This document shows, one piece after another, positions 53,391 through 62,079 of a DNA stretch of 64,000 nucleotides. This DNA comes from Dehalococcoidales bacterium (GTDB lineage Bacteria; Chloroflexota; Dehalococcoidia; Dehalococcoidales; UBA2162): positions 69,192 through 133,191 of the forward strand of contig JAFGCW010000005.1 in assembly GCA_016932435.1 (NCBI GenBank). The letters run 5' to 3'. The translations under genes and the position numbers were made by a program. Position 1 is the stretch's first letter, and every line of letters starts with the position of its first letter. The notes under the pieces are model-generated. The model made no database searches. It saw nothing but the letters and a program-made list of their open reading frames with translations, and was not told where the DNA came from.

Positions 53391-56066
53391 GTGGAAGCTA
53401 TAACAATAACGCTTGATGAAATAGAAGTAAGTGGCTATCCGGGAATGACTATTCTGGAACTGGCACAGGAATCAGGTGTCTCTATTCCTACCCTTTGCCA
53501 CGATCCACTTCTTTCTTCTGTTGGCGCCTGTCGAATATGTCTGGTAGAAGAAGAAAACACCAAAGCTTTACTGGCATCCTGTGTAACTCCCATAAGAGCG
53601 GGTATGGTAATAAATACCCACTCTCCACGAGTGCTGGAACGCCGTAAGCTGATACTTGAATTCCTGCTGGCCAGCCATCCTGATTCGTGTCTGGTATGCG
53701 ATAAAGGTAACCGTTGCGAACTGCGGAACCTGGCAGCGGAAATGGGCATCGGTAAGCTCGAATTAAACAAAATACCTCTACCTTCGAATATAGTCGATGT
53801 TAACCCATTCCTTGAGAGAGATCTGTCAAAATGTATAATGTGCTCCCGGTGCATACGTGCCGACCAGGAACTGGTCGTAATAGGAGCCATCGATTATATA
53901 GAACGGGGATTTATATCCAGACCGTCTACGTTCGACAACCTTCCACTGGAAAACTCAGAATGTACTTTTTGCGGTACCTGCGTCGCTCTTTGCCCTACCG
54001 GTGCTCTAAAAGAAAAGAAAACATCATATAACGGTACTACATCCACCGTCGTTGATACGATATGTCCTTACTGCGGCTGCGGATGTAACATCAGTTTGGA
54101 AATAAAAAATAATCGAATAATAAGGGTTAGACCGGTTTTTAACAGTCCGGTAAACAAAGGAACTCTTTGTTCTCGGGGTAGTTATGGATTTGATTTTATA
54201 CATCATCCTGACCGCCTTACGACCCCGTTGATCAGAAATTCCGACGGACTACAGGAAACCCCATGGGAAGACGTCATATCTTATACGGCTCAAGAATTGA
54301 AGCGTATAAAAGACGAATACGGACCGGATAGTATTGCCGTCCTCGGTTCGTCAAAATGTACTAACGAGGATAATTATTTACTTCAAAAATTCACTCGTTG
54401 TGTTTTAGGAACGAATAATATCGATAATGGAAGTCGCTTGTATAACTCTCCAAGTAGAGAAGGACTGGGCTGGTCGATAGGTTTTCCCTTATCGACTAAC
54501 ACGTTAAATGAACTGGAACAATCCGATGCAATAATAGTAATCGGCACCAATCCAACGGCATCAGCTCCTGCTGTTTCTTACGCCATCAAACGCGCAATAA
54601 AAAATAATGGAACAAAACTGGTAGTTATCGATCCACGGCGCACGGAATTAACGAAATATGCGCAAATCTGGTTAAAATCCAGCATCGGAACAGATACCGC
54701 GTTAATTAACGGAATAGCAAAAGAAATTTTCGATAGCGGGACATATGATGAAGAATTTGTCACTCGACGTACCGATAATTTCGATGAGTATTCTGCCACC
54801 TTGAGTCAATATTCTCCCGAACATGTTGCAACCATCACAGGTGTACCGGAAAAAGCCATACAGCTGGCAGCAAGAATATATTCGGAAGCAAAAACTGCAT
54901 CCATTGTGTATGGAATGGGAATCACTCAACAGCAAAGAGGTACAGCAGGTGTAATTGCTCTGGCGAACCTGGCTATGTTGACGGGAAACACCGGTCATCA
55001 TGGTGGTGGTATATTCGCTCTTCAAAAGGAAAATAATGCTCAGGGTGCCTGTGATATGGGCACATTGCCCGACTTCCTTCCGGGATATAGAAGTCTCGAG
55101 GACATTCAAACAAGAGATGCATTCAAGAATACGTGGCAGGCTGAAATACCGGAAAGTCCCGGCATGACCATCGTTGAGGTTCTAAGACAGGCAGAAGCCG
55201 GGAATATCAAGGGAATGCTGATTATGGGAGAAAATCCTATCCTGAGCTTTCCGGATCCTGCTTTCGTGAGAAAAGCCCTTTCTTCCCTGGACTTTCTGTG
55301 TGTCGCAGATATATTTCCCAACGAAACAACAGAACTGGCCTCGGTGGTAATGCCTGCAGCAGCTTTCGCCGAAAAAGACGGAACATTTACTAACTTTGCA
55401 GGCAGAGTCCAACAGGTACGGAGGGCTGTCGACCCACCCGGCACCTCCCTTCCTGAATGGGAAATTATACTCAGGTTATCCCGCGAGATGGGTTCATCCA
55501 TGCAATATGCGTCATCCAGAGAAATATTAAACGAGATCGAAGAAATGGTACCTCTATATCAAAATCTTTCACATCACGACTTTGAGCAGGATAACGATGA
55601 ATTGGAATCTTCGAGTGAACGACTCGGATCCAAACGTTTTTATAAAGGTCTCTTCCCCAGTGGGTTCGGACGTTTCACTCCCGTAGAATATGTTCCCTCA
55701 AAAACGGAAAAAGATGAACGATACCCCCTCGTTCTGGTAACTGGTTCCACCCTTCATGGATTTGGCAGCGGTTCCAGGAGTAGCAGAGCTTCAAGGCTCA
55801 GAGCTTTTACTCCCCATGCCTGGATTAATATCAACAACGGTGATTCAAACAGGTATAAGTTAAATGCGGGTGATAACGTCAGGATAGTATCACCTGACGG
55901 AGAAATAACTGCCATTGTTCGGATCTCCGATGACCTGGACGAAGGAATGCTGTTTATGCCTTCCTCGTTCCCGGACAGCCCGGTGAATGCGCTATTTGGT
56001 TTCGATACCAATAATTCGTTAAAGACATGTTCCGTACGACTTGAAAGGATTAATAATAATGACTGA
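53391..56066 (+). CDS. Formate dehydrogenase-like molybdopterin oxidoreductase, catalytic Sec/Cys replaced by Tyr
   Basis: 891-residue subunit built like FdhA of NADH-linked formate dehydrogenases. [2Fe-2S] domain (Cys36, 47, 50, 64), His/Cys cluster HPDSCLVCDKGNRC, a two-[4Fe-4S] segment CIMCSRCIRAD and CTFCGTCVALCPTGAL, the molybdopterin-proximal CPYCGCGCNI from ~225, and the FDH-like NNAQGACDMGTLPDFLPGY. The metal-ligand motif, normally R-x-(U/C)-H, reads GSRLYNSPS: Tyr351 and Asn stand where Sec/Cys and His belong. In addition Asp158 replaces the fourth Cys of one ferredoxin motif. So formate oxidation is doubtful. Starts at GTG; operon with NuoE/F-like genes and MetVF. Confidence 0.88.
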   Translation: MEAITITLDEIEVSGYPGMTILELAQESGVSIPTLCHDPLLSSVGACRICLVEEENTKALLASCVTPIRAGMVINTHSPRVLERRKLILEFLLASHPDSCLVCDKGNRCELRNLAAEMGIGKLELNKIPLPSNIVDVNPFLERDLSKCIMCSRCIRADQELVVIGAIDYIERGFISRPSTFDNLPLENSECTFCGTCVALCPTGALKEKKTSYNGTTSTVVDTICPYCGCGCNISLEIKNNRIIRVRPVFNSPVNKGTLCSRGSYGFDFIHHPDRLTTPLIRNSDGLQETPWEDVISYTAQELKRIKDEYGPDSIAVLGSSKCTNEDNYLLQKFTRCVLGTNNIDNGSRLYNSPSREGLGWSIGFPLSTNTLNELEQSDAIIVIGTNPTASAPAVSYAIKRAIKNNGTKLVVIDPRRTELTKYAQIWLKSSIGTDTALINGIAKEIFDSGTYDEEFVTRRTDNFDEYSATLSQYSPEHVATITGVPEKAIQLAARIYSEAKTASIVYGMGITQQQRGTAGVIALANLAMLTGNTGHHGGGIFALQKENNAQGACDMGTLPDFLPGYRSLEDIQTRDAFKNTWQAEIPESPGMTIVEVLRQAEAGNIKGMLIMGENPILSFPDPAFVRKALSSLDFLCVADIFPNETTELASVVMPAAAFAEKDGTFTNFAGRVQQVRRAVDPPGTSLPEWEIILRLSREMGSSMQYASSREILNEIEEMVPLYQNLSHHDFEQDNDELESSSERLGSKRFYKGLFPSGFGRFTPVEYVPSKTEKDERYPLVLVTGSTLHGFGSGSRSSRASRLRAFTPHAWININNGDSNRYKLNAGDNVRIVSPDGEITAIVRISDDLDEGMLFMPSSFPDSPVNALFGFDTNNSLKTCSVRLERINNND

Positions 56067-56544
56067 AACGAAAAAATTAACGCAGACTGAACTGGAAAAA
56101 ATCGATACTATTATCACGGAACACAAAAATGAAAAGTGGGGGCTGATTCCCTGTCTCCAGGAAATACAGGAACTGCTTGGTTATATTCCTCCGCCTGTAA
56201 TCAAGCGAATAGCGGAAGGGCTCAACCTGTTCCCAAGTCAGGTACAGGGAGTGGTTACCTTCTATGAGCACCTTTATACCACTCCGAGAGGGAAAACCAT
56301 CGTCAAGGTATGCCGGGGTACTGCCTGTCATGTCCGGGGAGGAAAAACTATCCTGAACCTCGTTAAACATCAGCTTAACCTGGAGGAAGGAGAAACTTCA
56401 CCGGACCTTGAATTTACCCTGGAAACCGTCGCTTGTATCGGTGTTTGTGCCCTCGCTCCAAATATCGTTATTAACAGGGATACTCATGGTCATATGAACC
56501 CTAAGAAAGTATCAAGGTTATTTAACAAGAATGGTGACGGATAA
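56059..56544 (+). CDS. NuoE-like [2Fe-2S] subunit
   Basis: 161-residue thioredoxin-fold subunit of the NADH-oxidising module (24-kDa/HoxE/HndA family). [2Fe-2S] ligands are in CRGTACHVRGG and CIGVCALAP. The ATG at 56059 overlaps the FDH-like stop. It would hand electrons between the flavin subunit and the iron-sulphur chain of the FDH-like subunit. Confidence 0.93.
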   Translation: MTETKKLTQTELEKIDTIITEHKNEKWGLIPCLQEIQELLGYIPPPVIKRIAEGLNLFPSQVQGVVTFYEHLYTTPRGKTIVKVCRGTACHVRGGKTILNLVKHQLNLEEGETSPDLEFTLETVACIGVCALAPNIVINRDTHGHMNPKKVSRLFNKNGDG

Positions 56545-59500
56545 TATGAAGCAAAACAGGATTATTTATGTTTGTCGCGGAACCGGATGCGTCTCCGGTG
56601 GCGGTGACCTTGTTTACGAATCACTTCAAACGGAAGTGGAGAAGCTAAACCTGAATGATGTTGAGGTTGGTTTTACCGGCTGCCATGGTTTCTGTCAGCA
56701 GGGTCCGAATGTAATCGTTGAACCTGACGGTATTTTTTACACCCACGTCGAACCGGAAGATGCTGCTGAAATTGCAGCATCACACCTCCGTGACGGAATT
56801 CCTGTCGAGCGTCTTTATTATCATGATCCTGTAACCGACGAAGCCATTCCCAAGTATGCCGATATCAAATTCTATGCAATGCAGGAGCGAATTGTTCTTC
56901 GTAACTGCGGCCACATTAATCCTGAAAAAATCGAGGATTACCTGGAAAGAGGTGGTTATCACTCACTGCGTAAAGCACTGCTGGAAATGACTCCCGACGG
57001 AGTAATAGAAGAAATCAAGAAATCGGGATTACGAGGCCGCGGGGGTGCAGGTTTTTCTACGGGGACCAAGTGGGAATTCGAACGCATCGCAAACGGTTCA
57101 CCAAAATACGCAATATGTAATGCCGACGAAGGAGATCCTGGAGCGTTTATGGACAGGTCGATACTGGAGGCAGATCCCCATGCAGTAATCGAAGGTCTGA
57201 CCATTGGCGCTTATGCGATGGGAGCCAGCAAGGGATACGTTTACGTCCGAGCCGAGTATCCGTTGGCGGTAAGTCGACTGAAAATAGCTTTAAAACAGGC
57301 AGAGGAAAACGGCTATTTGGGTGAAAATATACTTAGTTCTGATTTCAGCTTTACGATCCAGACTAAACTCGGTGCAGGCGCCTTTGTATGTGGTGAAGAG
57401 ACAGCTCTCCTGGCATCGATCGAGAGTCGGCGAGGTATGCCCCGTCCACGCCCTCCTTATCCTGCAAACTCCGGGCTTGACGGAAAACCAACCACCATCA
57501 ACAACGTAAAAACACTGGCTACAGTACCAATCATTATTGAAAAAGGGGCCGAGTGGTTTGCCAGGATTGGCACTGAAAAGAGCAAAGGGACTGCCGTGTT
57601 CGCCCTTACCGGTAAAATAGCCAACAGCGGACTGGTTGAAGTACCGATGGGCACTCCCCTGTCACATATTATCAATGATATCGGTGGTGGGGTGCCACGA
57701 GGAAAACAGTTTAAGTCTGTTCAGACGGGCGGGCCCTCCGGCGGTTGTATTCCAGCCAGGCTTATCGACCTTCCCGTTGATTATGAATCACTGGCTGGAG
57801 TCGGTTCGATCATGGGTTCCGGAGGTATGGTAGTCCTTGATGAATCCACCTGTATGGTAGAAATTGCCCGGTACTTCCTCAGTTTTACCCAGGAGGAATC
57901 ATGCGGCAAATGCACGCCATGTCGGCTGGGTACACGACAGATGCTTGAAATTCTGACAAGGATTACCGAGGGTAAGGGTCAGGAAGGTGACATCGACACA
58001 CTTCTAAAAATCGCTACAACAGTTAAAGAAAGTTCCCTGTGTAATCTCGGTATGACAGCACCGAATCCCGTCATATCAACTATTAATTATTTCCGTGACG
58101 AATATGAAGCCCATATTCTTGAAAAGAAATGCCCCGCTGCAGTGTGCGATTCACTCATGATATCGCCGTGCCAGCATACCTGCCCGGTCGGCATCAACGT
58201 ACCGAAGTATGTCGCTCATATTGCTGAAGGAGAATACCTGGAGGCGGTGGAAACGATACGCGAACGTAATCCTTTCCCGTCTATATGCGGCAGGATATGC
58301 CATCATCCCTGTGAATCAAGATGCAGGCGCGGCGAACTCGATGATCCGGTAGCTATTCGTGAACTTAAACGTTTTGCGGCAGACTGGTATTTCGCAAATG
58401 TAACGGAAAGTCCCGAACCGTTTCCAGTAACAAAATCACAGCGCGTTGCCGTCGTCGGAGCGGGACCGACAGGACTGGCCTGTGCATATTACTTAGCACA
58501 GTTGGGGTATCCGGTAACCGTTTTCGAAGCCCTGCCTGTCGGCGGTGGTATGCTTTCGGTCGCTATCCCAGAATTCCGCCTCCCGCGGGATGTTATCCAA
58601 AGTGAAATCGATTATATTGCTCAGAAAGGTGTTGAGATAAAGTACAACACGCCGGTCAACACCAATTTCACTGTTGAGAATATCAAAGCTGAGGGATACG
58701 AAGCTATCTTTATCGCTGCCGGAGCCCAGAGAAGTCAGCGTGTAGGTATTCCGGGAGAACTTGATGATATTGATGGCTTTTATTACGGACTCAAATTTCT
58801 CAGGGATACTAAAATCGGCAGGGAAGTCCAGGTTGGAAAACGGGCTGCCATTATTGGTGGTGGGAACGTAGCCCTGGATTCTGCCCGTACGGCGCTTCGA
58901 CTGGGCGCAGAAGAGGTAAGTATCTATTACCGCAGATCACGCGAAGAAATGCCGGTAACCGGAATTGAATATGACCAGGCGGTGGATGAAGGTATTCATA
59001 TCAATTTCCTCACTACTCCCACCAGGATAGTAAATGAAAACTGGAAAATATCAGGCCTACAATGCAGCCGTATGAGTTTAGGAGAGCCTGATGAAAGTGG
59101 AAGACGACGTCCTGTACCGGTCCCCGGCTCGGAGTTCTTTGCTGAAGCCGATACCGTCATAGCTGCAGTCGGTCAGGCTCCTGACTTATCATTCCTTCCG
59201 GTCGACAGCGAACTCGAACGAACCCGATGGGAGACACTTGTAGTAGATAATAACACCCTTGCCACGAATGTCGAAGGAGTGTTTGCAGGAGGTGATTTCG
59301 TAACGGGTCCGGGAATGGTAATTGAGGCTATTGCCGCCGGTAGAAGGGCTTCAATTGCTATCGAAAAATATCTGAATAAAGATTCTTCGCGAGTCGAAAT
59401 ATACGATCTTAAGAAACGTGTGATTGAAGATACCGTTGTAGCTGAAACAGATGAATCGTGGGAAGAGCAGCCAAGACTTTCCGTCCCGATACTACCTCCA

Positions 59501-59602
59501 GGCGAAAGAAAAACGAGTTTCGACGAAGTGGAATTAAGTTTTTCCGAGGAAACAGCACGACGGGAAGCAAAACGCTGTCTGAGGTGTGATCTTGAAACGT
59601 AA
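56531..59602 (+). CDS. NuoF-like NADH/FMN subunit fused to a GltD-like FAD/NAD(P) oxidoreductase
   Basis: 1023 residues, two enzymes in one chain. Residues ~1-110 carry a thioredoxin-like [2Fe-2S] domain (CRGTGC.. and GCHGFCQQGP). Residues ~140-530 are NuoF: GRGGAGFSTGTKWEF for FMN/NADH and ESCGKCTPCRLGTR (~457) for [4Fe-4S]. Residues ~535-1023 are GltD/NfnB-like: CQHTCPVGINVPKYV and CGRICHHPCESRCRRG for two clusters, FAD site VAVVGAGPTGLACAYYLA (~638) and NAD(P) site AAIIGGGNVALDSA (~770). It may couple NADH and NADPH pools with ferredoxin or the FDH-like subunit, possibly by flavin bifurcation. The start may be 56531 or the ATG at 56546. Confidence 0.92.
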   Translation: MVTDNMKQNRIIYVCRGTGCVSGGGDLVYESLQTEVEKLNLNDVEVGFTGCHGFCQQGPNVIVEPDGIFYTHVEPEDAAEIAASHLRDGIPVERLYYHDPVTDEAIPKYADIKFYAMQERIVLRNCGHINPEKIEDYLERGGYHSLRKALLEMTPDGVIEEIKKSGLRGRGGAGFSTGTKWEFERIANGSPKYAICNADEGDPGAFMDRSILEADPHAVIEGLTIGAYAMGASKGYVYVRAEYPLAVSRLKIALKQAEENGYLGENILSSDFSFTIQTKLGAGAFVCGEETALLASIESRRGMPRPRPPYPANSGLDGKPTTINNVKTLATVPIIIEKGAEWFARIGTEKSKGTAVFALTGKIANSGLVEVPMGTPLSHIINDIGGGVPRGKQFKSVQTGGPSGGCIPARLIDLPVDYESLAGVGSIMGSGGMVVLDESTCMVEIARYFLSFTQEESCGKCTPCRLGTRQMLEILTRITEGKGQEGDIDTLLKIATTVKESSLCNLGMTAPNPVISTINYFRDEYEAHILEKKCPAAVCDSLMISPCQHTCPVGINVPKYVAHIAEGEYLEAVETIRERNPFPSICGRICHHPCESRCRRGELDDPVAIRELKRFAADWYFANVTESPEPFPVTKSQRVAVVGAGPTGLACAYYLAQLGYPVTVFEALPVGGGMLSVAIPEFRLPRDVIQSEIDYIAQKGVEIKYNTPVNTNFTVENIKAEGYEAIFIAAGAQRSQRVGIPGELDDIDGFYYGLKFLRDTKIGREVQVGKRAAIIGGGNVALDSARTALRLGAEEVSIYYRRSREEMPVTGIEYDQAVDEGIHINFLTTPTRIVNENWKISGLQCSRMSLGEPDESGRRRPVPVPGSEFFAEADTVIAAVGQAPDLSFLPVDSELERTRWETLVVDNNTLATNVEGVFAGGDFVTGPGMVIEAIAAGRRASIAIEKYLNKDSSRVEIYDLKKRVIEDTVVAETDESWEEQPRLSVPILPPGERKTSFDEVELSFSEETARREAKRCLRCDLET

Positions 59603-59632
59603 TGCGGTCATGTTAACAGCGGGAGGGTTGTG

Positions 59633-60277
59633 ATGAAATCGATAACTAAGCAAAAACCATTTGAAGAAATACAGGAACAACTGGAGCCATTCGACAGGAT
59701 ATTTATCGCGGGATGCGGAACATGTGCCACACTCACAGAGACCGGTGGAGTCGACCAGGTAAAAGAAATGAGTGACCAACTAATTGAACTCGGTAAACGT
59801 ATCAGCGGCACAACGGTAATTCCTACTGCCTGTGATGAGATGACTTCAGAAGTCATGAAAGAATATAATCGGGCAATCGGAGACGCAAACTGTATCCTCG
59901 TTATGTCATGTGCTCTCGGAGTACACCGGATTAGTCTATATATAGACAGGCCTGTTATTCCTGCCCTGGATACCCTGTTTATCGGCGTTGAAGAAACACC
60001 CGGTAATTTCCGCGAGGTTTGTGCCCAGTGTGGACAGTGCGTCCTCGGAGCAACGGCCGGTATATGTCCGATTACCACCTGCCACAAGGGACTCTTGAAT
60101 GGCCCGTGCGGCGGTACGAATGACGGAAAATGTGAGATTGATAGAGAAAAAGATTGCGCCTGGACCCTCATTTACAATCGATTAAAGGAACAGAACAGAC
60201 TATACCTGATGAAACAATATAATCCTCCTCACAATTTCCAGGTAACGCCAAGACCCGGTGTGCTGAAAATATCATGA
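59633..60277 (+). CDS. metV: MetV, methylene-THF reductase partner (MTHFR C-terminal-like)
   Basis: 214-residue cysteine-rich protein: FIAGCGTCATLTETGG, MSCALGVHR, and CAQCGQCVLGATAGICPIT plus GPCGGTNDGKCE. These are the features of MetV, the iron-sulphur (zinc) partner of MetF in acetogens and related anaerobes. The ATG at 59633 follows GGGAGG. Next gene is metF. Confidence 0.9.
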   Translation: MKSITKQKPFEEIQEQLEPFDRIFIAGCGTCATLTETGGVDQVKEMSDQLIELGKRISGTTVIPTACDEMTSEVMKEYNRAIGDANCILVMSCALGVHRISLYIDRPVIPALDTLFIGVEETPGNFREVCAQCGQCVLGATAGICPITTCHKGLLNGPCGGTNDGKCEIDREKDCAWTLIYNRLKEQNRLYLMKQYNPPHNFQVTPRPGVLKIS

Positions 60278-60293
60278 CGGGGAGGTATGGAAA

Positions 60294-61178
60294 ATGCCAG
60301 TGAGTTTTAAAGAAAAGCTAGATTCTGGAAAGTTCGTTATTACCAGTGAGATCGCCCCGCCTAAAGGAACGAACCTTGAACAGATGCATCACCATATACA
60401 AATACTAAAGGATAAAGTCGATGCGTTAAACGTGACCGATCACCAGAGTTCGGTAATGAGATTTCCATCGATCGGCGGCTGTATGGCTATTCGTGAAAAT
60501 GACGGTGAAGCTGTTCTCCAGATGACTTGCCGCGACCGTAATCGTATGTCTCTTCAGGCGGAACTGATGCTTGCTTACACTAGAGGGATTAAAAACGTAC
60601 TGTGTCTCACCGGAGACGCCGTACCCGTAGGTGACCATAAGGAAGCAAAAGGGGTTTTCGATCTTGACTCAGTGCAGCTCCTGAGAACCATCCGTACAAT
60701 GGAATCCGGATATGATCTGGGGGGCAACGAACTGAATGGAGTCGTAGAATTCTGTTCCGGGGCGATTGTTACTCCGGAAGCTAACCCACTTGAACCTCAG
60801 TTGATGAAATTTGAAAAGAAAGTCGAAGCCGGCGCTGTTTTTTTTCAGACACAAGCAGTCTATGACATGGATAATTTCATCAGGTTTATGGAATACGCCC
60901 GTAGATTTCCTGTAAAAATTTTAGCCGGTATCGTCCTCCTCTCATCGGCAAGAATGGCAAAATACATGACTGAAAACGTACCCGGTATCTTCGTACCACA
61001 AAACTTTATAGACGAACTCTCATCGGCTCCTAAAGGCGAAGCTCTGGCAAAGGGTATAGAGATAGCCGGACGCATGATAGCCACTCTCAAGAATAATTCG
61101 ATATGCGATGGTGTTCACATCATGGCAATAGGCAAAGAAGAGGTTGTACCGGATATTCTTGCAGCCGCCGGGATGTGA
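60294..61178 (+). CDS. metF: Methylenetetrahydrofolate reductase
   Basis: 294-residue TIM-barrel flavoenzyme reducing 5,10-methylene-THF to 5-methyl-THF. Visible motifs are FVITSEIAPPKG, VDALNVTDHQSS, the CLTGD segment after strand 4, FFQTQAVYDM and KILAGIVLLSSARMAKYM. With MetV it forms the MetVF complex of the Wood-Ljungdahl methyl branch; electrons may come from the NuoF-GltD fusion upstream. Strong terminator follows. Confidence 0.93.
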   Translation: MPVSFKEKLDSGKFVITSEIAPPKGTNLEQMHHHIQILKDKVDALNVTDHQSSVMRFPSIGGCMAIRENDGEAVLQMTCRDRNRMSLQAELMLAYTRGIKNVLCLTGDAVPVGDHKEAKGVFDLDSVQLLRTIRTMESGYDLGGNELNGVVEFCSGAIVTPEANPLEPQLMKFEKKVEAGAVFFQTQAVYDMDNFIRFMEYARRFPVKILAGIVLLSSARMAKYMTENVPGIFVPQNFIDELSSAPKGEALAKGIEIAGRMIATLKNNSICDGVHIMAIGKEEVVPDILAAAGM

Positions 61179-61200
61179 ATGTAATTGGTTCTTCATTTTA

Positions 61201-61241
61201 GAGAAAGGTTTGAAATACAAATTTCAGACCTTTCTCTTTTT
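61201..61241 (+). terminator. Intrinsic terminator after metF
   Basis: GAGAAAGGTTTGAAAT pairs with ATTTCAGACCTTTCTC (one G-T pair) over a 4-base loop, followed by a run of T residues. Confidence 0.88.
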
Positions 61242-61308
61242 ATGTCTACAGTTGGCTATGATTTCTGGCAGTTCTCTGATTACCATCAGTAAAAGGTCTC
61301 ATAACGGG

Positions 61309-61340
61309 CTGAACCGGGAACGGCAGGATTCCCGGTTCAG
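61309..61340 (+). repeat. Hairpin, copy 1 of a repeated inverted repeat
   Basis: 12-bp perfect stem (CTGAACCGGGAA / TTCCCGGTTCAG) with an 8-base loop. Shares the GAACCGGGAA core with the hairpin at 61592. No T-run, so not a clear terminator. Confidence 0.7.
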
Positions 61341-61591
61341 AGAGGTCAGGTAGCTTGAGGGCTACTATATCACCAACATATTCTCCCTTCAGGAGTAATA
61401 TATTGATGATGTGTATTTTGATATATGGAGTCGAATTTCGAAAGTACCGAAAGTATCAGAAACAGGAGAAATCGGATAACTAGTGTAAGCCTATGAAAGC
61501 ATTTACTATTACGTCCCGGCACTTGTGGGACACATATACAGAAATGTCGCACGACACCTAATCGATGCCTGTAAAGATTAATAAAATGAAA

Positions 61592-61619
61592 GAACCGGGA
61601 AGCTCATTCTTCCCGGTTC
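61592..61619 (+). repeat. Hairpin, copy 2 of a repeated inverted repeat
   Basis: 11-bp perfect stem (GAACCGGGAAG / CTTCCCGGTTC) with a 6-base loop, sharing its core with copy 1, 270 bases away. Flanks differ. Confidence 0.7.
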
Positions 61620-61779
61620 AATCGTGTGCGGTTTAGTTAAAGATAATCCGCCACTTTCCTCAAGAGGAAGGAGATGCAGAGAAATATATTCTCACATGAA
61701 GATACTATGTTTGAAAAGTATCAAAAGTATCAAAATAGGTATCGAACGGTTCAGGTGTACTATCTTCAGTCTCATGATC

Positions 61780-61826
61780 TGGTGGAACTGAGGCGACTCG
61801 AACCCCTGACTTACTCCATACAAAAT
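61780..61826 (-). pseudogene. Remnant of the 3' end of a tRNA (Ala-like)
   Basis: The minus strand reads a T-arm with GGTTCGAGTC followed by CAGTTCCACCA, the pattern of a tRNA 3' half with encoded CCA. The acceptor end would give the U70 that pairs with G3 in tRNA-Ala. No D-arm or 5' acceptor follows at higher coordinates, and the T stem has a mismatch, so this is a fragment, not a working gene. Such remnants mark integration sites of mobile elements. Confidence 0.5.
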
Positions 61827-62059
61827 CAAGATTTTTGAATATCTCTTTTAAAAGCAGGTCTTTTCATAACATATATATATCCTTTTGTAAGGTTGTCTTC
61901 CATCAACTCATATGTGACAGTAGTTTCACCGATCACGGTACCGTTTTCCGCGTATTTCATAATATGCATGGAAGTAGTTGCGTTTGCTGCCAGTACCGGA
62001 ATAGCTGGAACAAGCAGCAGGATTACTACAACGAGGATTACCGGTAGAAATTTTCTCAT
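61826..62059 (-). CDS. Short secreted hypothetical protein
   Basis: 77-residue product with a typical signal peptide (RKFLPVILVVVILLLVPAIPVLA, cleaved after the second Ala of VLA) and an exported tail with GTVIGETTVTYELMEDNL. GGAGAAC precedes the ATG at 62059. The tail resembles the start of longer secreted proteins of anaerobes but stops early, so it may be a truncated gene. It runs in the same direction as the broken genes beside it. Confidence 0.5.
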   Translation of the reverse strand: MRKFLPVILVVVILLLVPAIPVLAANATTSMHIMKYAENGTVIGETTVTYELMEDNLTKGYIYVMKRPAFKRDIQKS

Positions 62060-62079
62060 GCTTGTTCTCCATTTATTTT

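Larger units (their letters stand above)
61242..61779. other. Gene-free stretch with two related hairpins
   Basis: No credible gene. It holds two perfect hairpins with a common core: CTGAACCGGGAA / TTCCCGGTTCAG (61309-61340) and GAACCGGGAAG / CTTCCCGGTTC (61592-61619). Short AAGTATCA-type repeats lie near 61440 and 61720. Sequence character differs from the dense region to the left. Confidence 0.6.

Noticed and set aside
53391..56066. Calling the molybdoenzyme a genuine formate dehydrogenase (or a selenoprotein)
   Set aside because: The Sec/Cys position is encoded by TAT (Tyr), not TGA or a Cys codon, and the following His is Asn, so I describe it only as FDH-like.
61370..61552. Possible 60-residue gene in the sparse region
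   Set aside because: No ribosome site, no recognisable motif; could be noise in a decayed stretch.
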